A stretch of DNA of 64,000 nucleotides from Heliocidaris tuberculata (taxonomy: Eukaryota > Echinodermata > Echinoidea > Camarodonta > Echinometridae). The position numbers and the translations under genes are program-made. Shown here piece after piece: positions 44,772 to 64,000 of this stretch (the first letter of the stretch is position 1; each line of letters starts with the position of its first letter). The stretch is from positions 12,186,466-12,250,465 of the forward strand of contig CM046838.1 of the NCBI GenBank assembly GCA_025618425.1, given 5' to 3'. The notes below the pieces were generated by a model that was not told the DNA's origin, searched no databases, and saw only the letters and a list, made by a program, of their open reading frames with translations.

Positions 44772-44820
44772 ATAATTATTTCCACGAGAGTTGGCAATAT
44801 ATAAAATCGTTGCATCTTAC

Positions 44821-44872
44821 CAAGAATGACCAGTATGATGACCACAGAACGAGACGTACGTCGAAATCCCAT
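44821..44872 (-). CDS. Receptor A exon 1: signal peptide
   Basis: ATG at 44872 starts MGFRRTSRSVVIILVIL plus one base before a GTAAGA donor. Phase 1 matches the acceptor at 43150/43149; across the join the hydrophobic stretch continues as GALIISTPSA, giving a signal peptide of about 27 residues before NIGREF. No TATA box is obvious upstream. Chosen from frame, donor and hydrophobicity; no copy B exon is available to check it. Confidence 0.7.
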
Positions 44873-44917
44873 TCTATATGAATAAATAAAAAGATTTGTA
44901 GAAGAAAAAAAAATCAA

Positions 44918-46835
<1,918 letters not shown>

Positions 46836-47152
46836 GCTGTTTCTTATATAGCGCCTTCCAGTTACAATGTAACCGACCAAAGCGCTTACAGCATTATTAC
46901 CCCGGTCACTGGATTCAGATGCGATTCTGCACATTACAGTGCACATTCCCACTCCTCTGGGGATCATTCCAGCCAGTCGCCTGTTTCCAACCACAAAGAC
47001 GTTTGCATCCTACCGGGTACCCATTGAATATCTGGGTGGAGAGGAGCAATGTTACATATAAAATGCCTTTCTTAAGGGCATAAGTGCCGTGCCGGGGTTC
47101 GAACCCACGACCTTTGCATTCCCAGTCAAGTGATTAAACCACTCGACTACGA
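46836..47152. repeat. tRNA-derived SINE, near full length
   Basis: Starts CTTATATAGCGCCTTCCAGT, passes GGAGAGGAGCAATGTTACAT, and ends with an antisense tRNA-like head: GTTCGAACCC (B box) and TAAACCACTCGACTACG (A box inverse). The head pairs poorly as a cloverleaf. Related fragments are at 3970-4030, 12225-12320, 33905-34080 and 60040-60200. Confidence 0.75.
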
Positions 47153-49036
47153 AAAAACGAAACCCTAAAACAAAGTGCTGTTGTTACCACACTATGTGCT
47201 CTATGACCATAATTATCTATTTTCCATAAACTAGAAGTATTATGCTTTTAAATGATACATTGATGGCATCCATCCGTACATCCTTTACCAATCAGCATCA
47301 CTTTGAAAATGACATGTAAAAACTCATTTGTGCCAAATGTGGGTAAAACCGTGAAAACGTTAGCAGTCAGACCCAACTCCGGAAAATCGAGCACAGGTAT
47401 ATACTCTGAAAACGGCGTATAGAGCTAGATGAATATAGAGCCCTCATCGTTCAGTGCGAGGCAATGTGTACAAAAGGCATGAGGAAAATCGTGCAGTGTC
47501 GACCTGCTGATGATAATATATTTTTTAAAAATAATGCTGCGGATATATTTATTTCAAATGTTTGCCATTTGGAAGTCATTTCATAAGACGAATCATTCAA
47601 GGATTTTGAAAATAATTGACACGCAGCATTATTTTTAAGAATATGTTTATCGATAGCAGGTTGACTTTGCATGATTTTCCCCATGCCTTTCGTACACCCT
47701 GTCTCGCAGTGAACGATGAGGGCTCTATATTCATACGCTGTTTTCGGAGTATATAACTGTGCTCGGTTTTCCGGAGTTGGGTCTGACTGGTTAGTATCAC
47801 ATGCGAAAATGACGTAAGGGAAATACCAGCTTCAAGAAACATGATATGTGAAATTTCCTTGTGGGATGACATGCATTCAATTAGAAATTCTTAAAAACAC
47901 GGTTCAATTAATACCAGTTACCAGTGGTGGCAGGGGGGTATGCCCTCAAAATTTCCAAAATCAATAGATATCCCTCAAAAGATAAAGAAGTGTCGCTTCT
48001 GTGATGGAAAAGGTGCAGGTTATGAAGTGGGATATTGCCATAATCTTGATATTTTTCTGTCTTATGTGCACTTTCTATCTTGTATTTCCATTTGATTACA
48101 ATGGAAAGTGCCACTTATATGGAAAATATCACGTTTCTGTCTGCTTTGTTCTTAAAAGAAATTGCAGTTCTGAAAAATGGAAAAAAAAAATTGCTTTTCA
48201 TTTCGATTGCAGGTACCATTTCAGTACCAAACATTCCCTTTCTTTACCCCTAACATCGAGAAAACATTGACCATCTTTTATTTTATGATGAGATGAGAGC
48301 GTTATCCTTACCCTCATTATTGAAAGAAACAGATGAAAACAGTCTTCTCATATGGTTTTAAAAGTCATGTTTCATTCTGGTCATGTTCGCATGTGATCCT
48401 AACCAGTCTGACCCAACTCCGGAAAACAGAGCACAGATATATACTCCGAAAACGGCGTACAGGGCAAGATGAATATAGAGCCTCATCGTTCGTTGCGAGA
48501 CAGGTGTACAAAAGGCATGGGGGTGATCGTGCAATGTCGACCTGCTGTTGATAATATATTTTTTTCAAAAACTAATGCTGCGGATATATTTATTTCAAAA
48601 GCTTATCATTAGAAAGTCATTTCATATGACGAATCATTCAAAGATTTCGAAGCTAATTGACAAGCAGCATTATTTTTAAAAATATGTATATCGTTGGCAG
48701 GTTGACTTTGCAAGATTTCCCCCATGCCTTTTGTACACACTGCCTCGCACAGATCGATGAGGGCTCTATATTCATACGCCGTTTTCGGAGTATATACCTA
48801 TGCTCGGTTTTCCGAAGTTGGGTCTTACTGCTAACGTTTTCACGTTTTTATCCAAATCTGGCACAACTGAATTTTTACATGACATTTTCAAAATGCTGCT
48901 GCTCGGTAAAGCATGTACGGATGGATGCCATCAAGGTATCATTAAAAAGCAAATTACTTCTAGTTTATTGAAAACAGATAATTATTGTGATAGACAATAG
49001 TGTGGTCACAATAACCCTGTGTTTTAGGACGCACTG
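47153..49036. mobile_element. Nested palindromic element, mariner-like right end
   Basis: Two palindromes, 47365-47795 and 48400-48835, each consist of inverted ~200-nt arms carrying CCCAACTCCGGAAAA at the outer edge and TCGACCTGCTG near the centre. The outer segments 47160-47360 and 48830-49036 are themselves inverse copies (GTGTGGT, GATGGATGCCATC, AACGTTTTCACG). The right end TAGGACGCACTG followed by TA matches the mariner-type end at 14909; the left end is lost beside the SINE. No transposase frame. Confidence 0.75.
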
Positions 49037-50235
49037 TATAACGATAAAATTCATTTTAAAATTCATTTTAAAATGCCACTAAAATATAATTATACCAACA
49101 GCATTGGTGACAGAATTATCATTTTTTTCAATTCTAAACCCATAAATATTTCTTAACTCGCTCGCTTCCCTGTAGCAAAAAAACGCTGTTTTATTTTAAG
49201 AACTTTTAGTGTCATAGGCAACTCGTCTGTAGAAAAAATTAGCTAGAAAGAAGGCGACATGAAAAAGTTCATTATCGTTATTACTTTTGCCGTCATTATC
49301 TTATGAAATGGAAATACGCTACACTTTGTAAAGTGTATATGTTTTGCTCGATATATGCCACGATATTTGGGTTGGTGTTCCTCTTACAACCAGAGAGCAA
49401 CCAGAAAAGCTGACATTTTTATCAATTCCACACTATTTTGTCCACCTGCTGTACATATGCGCTTGCATGGTGATTATGATTTCATCTCATCAAAAATAAG
49501 CGTATATTACATATTTTTACACCTGTACCCTGGACATGATGTAAAGTAAGAGGAAAAGTAATAAATGGTTACAGTGAAATTTGATCGTTATACAGACACC
49601 CTTTTGGCGCATTTTGCACTGCGATATTAGCATTTCAAATAATATTCCCCTGAATCAATGTGATTTTTTTTTTGCACCATCAAACTCACCGAAATTGCAT
49701 TAATTACAAATAGCACAAATTTTACAAGTTTTGGTGAAAGAAAGAAAGAAAGAAAAACATACCTCCAACAGAGCAATCAGACAATTTCAGAAATTGTTAA
49801 ACTAAATTTATGGCTTTTCGATGATCTTGAAGAGTTGATCCACAGTACTTGATTAACTTCGAAGATCAAGCATCTGTTTCTCAAGACAATGGTACACGGG
49901 AATAACCAAGAAGCATCAGTCAGGTCGCTTAATGCATCACACTGTGATAAAACACGCCCATAATTCCTGAAGATGATATGTCATATCATTATAAACTTCC
50001 TTTGTATTCACCTGGACTTCCTTCCTTAAGTAAAATTTATCCTTTAAAGAATATGGGCCTGAGTGGAAGAAAAAGTAGAATGGGACTTGAAGTTTTCACA
50101 AGGTGTGAAATTCAATTCAGTTTGATTTTCCCCATAAGGAACTTTCAAATGTTGGATTTTTATTGAAAACGGGTTCCACAGGGTAAGAGGATTGCAGGCC
50201 ATCATGATCTGTTACGCTTGATATTCAGTACAATA
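49037..50235. other. Unassigned AT-rich DNA
   Basis: No gene seen. Confidence 0.4.
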
Positions 50236-50447
50236 CACTCTAAAAAAGGATTGGTCAAAATAACCAATGTGTTGGTGAATTTATGTGTCCGACCAAAAAT
50301 ATTGGTGAAGATTGACCAATATGATGGTCAATATTACCAAATTCTTGGTTAAAATGTACCAAAATTTTGGTTGATTTTGACCAATCTTTTGGTCAGACAC
50401 ATATTCACCAACACATTGATTCTTTTGACCAATCCTTTTTTAGAGTG
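50236..50447. mobile_element. Near-perfect palindromic MITE
   Basis: CACTCTAAAAAAGGATTGGT at the left is inverted at the right (ACCAATCCTTTTTTAGAGTG). Internal modules GTGTTGGTGAAT and TTTGGTC are inverted about the same centre, so nearly the whole 212 bp can fold. Confidence 0.85.
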
Positions 50448-51509
50448 TGGTTGATTGATTTCCAGCGTAAAAAAAAATAAAAAGGCAAAAGTGGTGAAAT
50501 GAATCACATTATGTACAATTATATTGAAGTTATGCTGTGATGGGGCACGATCGGACATGGCCGTTGGGGCAGGGTGGGAAAGCCACTTGTGCATGTAGCT
50601 CTTTTCATCACTTTTCAATCGTTACTAAATATAAATGATAGCATGAATATCTGACCGTGTTGCAATTATTCACATTTTTAGACACAACGTTGACGTCGGG
50701 AATATAACAAACACGGTCACAAAGACTTTCAAGAAATCGACTCAAGGGCAATTTGAAAACGTAAATATGTTTGTTATAATTGAATGGTTAATCGTTATTA
50801 CAATGTTTAGAAAATATTAAATTCTTTATGGTTGTTGTTTAACTTGTCAAAATTCTAAACATATGATAGCAAAATTAAGACATGAAAATATTATTTGATA
50901 TAAATTGATCATTTCCATCAAATCTATTTGGAAGAATATTGTGGTGCTTTTAATCCCTTAAACTACTTAAAACCGTGTTTATAAAATCAAGAGATCCATA
51001 TCTGTTACATGTATGATTATATCATCAAATTTGATGCACTTAAAGGGATATGTAATAATATTGTTTTTGCACTAAGACAAACTTTAAAAATCCATTGAAA
51101 AAATAACGGAAGAAAGGACTTTAACCACTTGAAACCCAGTATAAACATGAAATCAAATACGGCATATCAAATGTAGACTGTGAATACCATTAAAAGAAAA
51201 AAAAAATCACATAGAGTCGAAGTTAGTATGCCAAAGCGGCTCCGAATTTTTGATTGTTTTTAATTTTCACATTTTCACTTGTAAACTATTTGAGCAGCGT
51301 ATATCTGTTATCATTTCAACATCCTCCCTCATTATAAACACAGATTGGGTAGAAATTTTGGATGACAATATGTCTTAAAGTGTTTGATGAACTCTTGAGC
51401 AGCATTGCTTGTATGGAAGGCCATAGTTCTCAGAAGCAAAGAAAAGAAAAATAATGAGTGACCACCAGCGTTGTGTTCGAGGAACATTTTTCACAATATA
51501 TACATGTAT
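50448..51509. other. Unassigned AT-rich DNA
   Basis: No gene seen. Confidence 0.4.
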
Positions 51510-51526
51510 ACACACACACACACACA

Positions 51527-51565
<39 letters not shown>

Positions 51566-51574
51566 ACACACTCG

Positions 51575-51629
<55 letters not shown>
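51510..51629. repeat. (CA)n(TA)n microsatellite
   Basis: CA units with CCC interruptions followed by TA. Confidence 0.96.
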
Positions 51630-51632
<3 letters not shown>

Positions 51633-51884
51633 TTTAGTTTTCTTTTGGCGAGTAACATCTTTTCAATTTCACTTACTCCTGTTGATTTATGTTGCCAGCT
51701 TTATGATAGTTCTGTTCTGTTGTCCTTAGTTTTGTTAAGTTGCTTATTATCATTATTTGTTTTATTCTGTTTGATTTTAATAGCAAATAAACTTGAAGAA
51801 GGCCAGGAGCCGAAAGCTTGTAAATACACCGAGTGACCTGCTTCATTCTGTTCCATCATTCTCTCTTCATATATATATTCAATC

Positions 51885-53340
51885 ATTCAGTCATATATTT
51901 CCACCATAAAAACATATTACAATAAATCATTACAAATCAGTATAATAAATAATAGTGGTGGGATCATGAAAAGCACAAATAAGCTTGTTAAAAATGACCC
52001 CTTCATACAGAGTACATAAAAATTTAAAAAAAATATAGAATTATAAGAAATGATAGAATATCAAGTTTACAGAAGTTCATAACACTAAAGAAAGGAAAGA
52101 AGAAAAGAGGGGAAACATATACCATATTCTAGTACATTTAACATTGTGAATCAAGAAGATGTCGATTATAAGATCGTTTAAATTGTTTTACAGTCTTGCT
52201 ATTCTTAAATTTAGTTGGGAGGCTGTTCCAAATGATTGGGCCATTAATTATAAAAGATTGAATTTTGTATCACCGATGTGGGATTTAAAGGAAGATGGAT
52301 ATTTTGCGCATTCCTAGTATTGTAATTGTGAATGAAACAATTTAGAGTGTAATAGTCATTATAAGCCAAAGGTAGAAGGTTGTTAGATAGTTTGAACATG
52401 AAAATTGCGGTATCTAGAGTTAATAATTCATGGATAGGTAGGATTTGCATTTTCTTAAATAAGGGTATACTGGATGAAAGATAAGGGGAATGTGTGATAA
52501 GACGAATTCCACGTTCCTGTAATTTATGAATTCGTTCAATATCTTTTTAGAAGTAAAACCCCAAACAATATTACAATAGTTTGTATGGGAAGAAACAAGA
52601 GAAAGGTACAACATTTTCAAAAGAGTTTGTTGCAAGAATTGCAATCTATACAGAATCCCAATATTTTAAGCTAAGGTGTTACATATATAATTTACATGGT
52701 GGTTCCAAGATAGTTTTTCATCAACAGTTACTCCTAGAAATTTCGTATTAGATACTCGACTTATTTCTTCATTTTTGTAGTATAAATCTAGATTAGAAGG
52801 AATTGTAGTTTTAGTACCAAACATAATATAATTAGTTTTATCGATATTTAGATTTAACTTGTTGGATTTCATCCAATTACTTATGCTATTCAAATTGGGT
52901 ATTTACAAAATCAAATAAAATTGTAGGATCAGGACCTTTACAAAAAACACTGGTATCGTCTGCAAATAATATATAACGCAAATTTTGAGTTGAATGTTGA
53001 AAGCCATTAATATATCAAAATAAAAAAACAAACAAAAGGGGACCAAGAATAGATCCTTGTGGTATTCCGCAACTAATTGTTTTTACTTGGGATTCAACTC
53101 CATTAATTAATGTTAATTGTTTACGATCAGTTAGGTAACTTGATAATTATTGTAAAGGTCTACCCCTAATACCATAATAATACATTTTTTTGTAATAAAA
53201 TTGAATGATTTATGACATCAAATGCCTTTTTTAGGTCTATAAATATAGTAAGAGCATATTCCTTATTATTAATTGCTTGGTTTACACTATTGATTAGATC
53301 CAGTATTGCTGTACCTGTGGTATGTCCCTGTCTAAATCCC
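51885..53340 (-). mobile_element. LINE reverse transcriptase remnant
   Basis: Read on the minus strand, RT motifs appear in order in several shifted frames: GFRQGHTTGTAILDLINSV, FIDLKKAFDVINHSILL, SCGIPQGSILGPLLF, RYILFADDTSVFCKGP (catalytic FADD), NLNIDKTNYIMFGTK, FLGVTVDEKLSW, and a C-terminal HNYNTRNAQNIHLP. This is a jockey/CR1-like non-LTR RT (family not resolved). Frameshifts and stops make it inactive. It is cut at 53340, where a G/C-rich repeat begins. Confidence 0.88.
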
Positions 53341-53732
53341 CCCCCCCCCCCAAAATCCCCCCTTTTAGACCCTTTTTTTGTCAGAGAATTCTGGATCCAA
53401 TAAAATCTGATACCCCCATCCCCCACTGAACGACTTTTGGAGCGCTGGGGAAAATCCCCCCCCCCCCTAATACTGAGCGACTTTTCGAAGGCTGGCGAGA
53501 CGAGAAAAATACGTATGTACCTTTTCGAACTTATACCTTTTATTTTATTATTATTATTTTTTTGTTGCTTGTCAGAGAATTATGGAGTAAAACATCTGAT
53601 ACCCCCCCCCCCCTCCCCACTGAGCGAGTTTTGGAGGGCTGGCGAGAAGAAAAAAATACGGGTCTCCCTCCAAGCAGAATTTGACAGTTGACAAAATTTG
53701 CCTCCTTGTAAAAAATCTTGGCTACGCCACTG
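53341..53732. repeat. Poly-C dispersed repeat inserted next to the LINE
   Basis: Two to three modules of TGTCAGAGAATT, GATACCCC(C)n, CACTGAGCGA and TTTTGGAG then GGCTGGCGA. It ends GGCTACGCCACTG, an end type shared with the hAT-like MITEs. Starts exactly at the end of recognisable RT. Confidence 0.65.
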
Positions 53733-54957
53733 AATGGGCCTCAGTGCAATCGACTTTACCAGTCAGATCACAAAGCTTCATTCAGTAAAATTCCATTCAA
53801 AATGGTTTTATTTTCAAATCGTTCCAAATAATATCAAATGCAAATATCAAACGTCATGTACAATTGATAGAGAAACAGGAAACTAACAAAAAGCAAAGTT
53901 TGATAATGTTGTAACTACCGCTGATTAAATGTATGGGTATATAATGTACAGAAAGGAGTAACACTCTGTAGTAAACTCATAAGGCATACTGCTATAAAAA
54001 CACACAGGATTTCCACGAAGTGGGGATCAATGAAGTTGGGGGTAAATAGCACACAATTAAAATAGTGATTAATGATAATTTCCAGACAGAAGGCTTGACT
54101 TTATTTTACTTTCAAATGAACTAGAGTTATTGCGAAAGTGATACTGATATTGGCACAGAGGGATGTTGAAACATGAGTTTAAAAAAATGAGATATAACCG
54201 AGAGCCCCGTTGTTGAACCAAGTTCAACGAGCCTTCATTTGATTATTTTGGGTAATTATAATTAGATCGATTGTCACAATGATCTATATGTTTATAAAAT
54301 TTGAAAAGCGAAGAGATATTAGGAGGCAATAATCAACTTCTGTTTGAAAACAGCGAAGTGGTAGATATGAATATGAAACATGAAAAGTGTTGAGAGCTTT
54401 TAGCCTGAAGAATAGCGTTTCGGAATGAATAAAAAATATGAAGGTGCACAGATTTGTAGAACTTTTTTTAGTGTTTGAGTATTGGTTCTAGTTTGGTCGA
54501 ACTTATACATGCCTAGTAGATGTTACAATATAGGTGAGCATGGTCAGAATCAAAGTTTACCGCACTTCTTTTGTCATTTTTATACGTATATGCAATTGTC
54601 GTAGGTCGAAATTTGTGAGCACAGGCTATACCAGGAATGAAATGCCTAAAAATAATAATCATATTACATTTGTTAATGTTCTAACCCTTTATTATTTCAT
54701 AAACCTCTCGCTATTTCTCAAGTTGTGAATCTACATATGGTTTACATTATATAATAATTCGTAAAAGTTTACTCTTATGCTACCATCTCAAAGTGGGTAA
54801 AAAGTCACATTAATTTCTAATTCATATTCAACTCCTCACTTACTTATGCAAAGACCTATAGACTTAAATAAACACGACAATGAAAGTGAATAATTGCTAT
54901 TGCAAGCTAAATAATATGGAATTATATAACAAATATAAACGTTTATTATACATTCAT
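53733..54957. other. Unassigned AT-rich DNA
   Basis: No gene seen; I looked for the missing upstream part of the LINE and did not find it. Confidence 0.45.
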
Positions 54958-54961
54958 ATAC

Positions 54962-55016
<55 letters not shown>

Positions 55017-55018
55017 CG
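54958..55018. repeat. (TA)n microsatellite
   Basis: About 60 nt of TA followed by GAGAGA. Confidence 0.96.
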
Positions 55019-55375
55019 AGAGAGACAGAGAGAGAGAGTGGGGTGAAGAAAGAAAAAAGTTAAACATTCTTTATCCACTTTAATTTAATCAAAGCATCTT
55101 GAGTATATTATGTGGCTACTACACTTTGGTCAGATGCTGGTTCACGAAAAAAAAATGTATGATTATACATTAAAATTTGTTCACAAAAATATGGGAATTA
55201 ACACCGATTTTCTTTATTTCGACAGGTGTTCAGAAGTGAAACTACTGAGCAAACTAAACCAAATACTGTCAGAAAACGACGGTAGAATCATCATGTTAAA
55301 GACTAATTAGGGCCTCATATTAACTACCTTTATATAAAGAGTGCTCCGACTAAATTTAATAATAACGTACCAGAA

Positions 55376-55725
55376 CACTGGCGTAAATCCCGGGGGACGG
55401 GGATATACATTTCCCCCCCCCCCCCCCACACACACACACTTTTAAGGGAGGGGTGGCATGTGCAAATATACCCCCATTTTTCAAGGGAAAAAATACAAGC
55501 AATCAGTTGTGGACAATTCTGACAAAATTATGGTAAGTGACTCTTATAATAGTGAAAATTTCTCTTTAGATTGCTATTAAGGTACAAAAAATAATTTTGG
55601 AACGTCCTAAAAGGAGTCCGATTTTTTCGAAAATCTGACATCCATCTTGTGTATCCGCGAGTGCAATCGCCTGATTGCAAACAACCCCCCCCCCCCCCCC
55701 TCATCGGAACATATTTACGCCACTC
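55376..55725. mobile_element. hAT-like MITE
   Basis: CACTGGCGTAAATCC at the left mirrors ATTTACGCCACTC at the right. Flanking octamers taccagaa and tgacagaa match at six of eight. C runs at 55412 and 55684. Confidence 0.68.
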
Positions 55726-56033
55726 TGACAGAAAGAACGTTTTGTTTTTTAATATAAATATATAGTTGACTTTTCAGTCATTTTGTGCTTTAGCTTCCTC
55801 TGCGATGATATATATTTTCTGTATGTATAGAATGATCAATCTGGAATATTTCTTTATGTTTCTGAAACATGAAATTTGTCAATAGTAATATTTTTAACAA
55901 GTGCTACTATCCATGAATTCATAGTTTATAACATACGACATGTACGAAGCACTGGGTTAGATAAGGAGATTAAAATTTTAGTCTATTTTCATCTAAATTG
56001 TATCCTACTGTTTATGTACATGTATATCTCATT

Positions 56034-63903
<7,870 letters not shown>

Positions 63904-64000
63904 CTGGACAAAATATCGAGAGATATATCAAGATAGAACCGACGGGAGGAGGGACACCATAACCCTCCATCCAAAATGCTGATATTTTTAACACATATAA
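63904..64000 (-). other. Intron upstream of the receptor B FN3 exon
   Basis: AT-rich with a polypyrimidine tract before the acceptor; the window ends here. Confidence 0.6.

Larger units (their letters stand above)
32895..44872 (-). pseudogene. Receptor copy A: signal peptide, IgGFc-binding domain, two FN3-type domains, TM, tyrosine tail (disrupted as read)
   Basis: Ten exons on the minus strand join in matching phases: 44872-44821, 43149-42039, 41698-41428, 40695-40426, 40069-39967, 37660-37508, 35422-35218, 34315-34267, 33830-33719 and 33039 (or 33076)-32895. With one base restored in exon 2 and the 33039 acceptor, the length is 824 codons including stop. The predicted product is a type I membrane protein with an IgGFc-binding N-terminal ectodomain, FN3, a receptor-phosphatase-like FN3 and a 40-60-residue cytoplasmic tail. 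As read it has TAA at 43043-43045 and a 1-nt deletion near 42515, both inside the IgGFc-binding exon, so it is a pseudogene or an assembly-damaged gene. The paralogue B lies upstream at 56034-63903. A ligand-binding signalling receptor is an inference from architecture. Confidence 0.75.

Overview
The window reads as nuclear DNA of a marine invertebrate, most likely an echinoderm (inference). It has AT-rich, intron-bearing genes with GT-AG splice sites, tRNA-derived SINEs, LINE fragments, many small inverted-repeat transposons and very abundant microsatellites. The IgGFc-binding-domain family found here is expanded in echinoderms. There is no bacterial, phage or CRISPR signal. I made all exon models by hand from ORFs, splice sites, reading phase and comparison between duplicated copies.

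Two duplicated gene families lie on the minus strand. (1) Left end, 0.4-11.4 kb: two copies of a small secreted protein gene. The copy at 6.8-11.4 kb is complete: TATA box, 5' UTR exon, signal peptide plus Gly/Pro-rich exon, a 17-nt micro-exon and two EF-hand exons, for 184 residues. The copy at 0.4-1.1 kb runs off the left edge after its first coding exon. (2) 32.9-44.9 kb and 56.0-63.9 kb: two tandem copies of a membrane receptor-like gene. The fuller copy A has ten exons: signal peptide, IgGFc-binding N-terminal domain, FN3 domain, a second FN3/receptor-phosphatase-like ectodomain split over four exons, one transmembrane helix, and a short cytoplasmic tail with conserved tyrosine motifs. 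Copy B enters from the right edge at its FN3 exon. Exon phases match between the copies throughout. As read, copy A carries a nonsense codon, a 1-nt deletion and a shifted tail, and copy B carries a 1-nt insertion, so each is either decaying or damaged by assembly error.

The rest is repeat-rich. hAT-like MITEs with poly-G/C cores are at 1.66, 19.6, 26.8, 39.1 and 55.4 kb, two of them with perfect 8-bp target duplications. Tc1/mariner-like elements with TA duplications are at 14.7 and 30.5 kb. Foldback and palindromic elements are at 17.4, 28.2, 47.2 and 50.2 kb. LINE remnants are at 4.9 and 51.9 kb and several SINEs are scattered through. Between about 12 and 32 kb and between 45 and 55 kb I see no host gene. 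The long low-complexity ORFs there (poly-N, I, S, V, T, L, D, H) are microsatellite translations.
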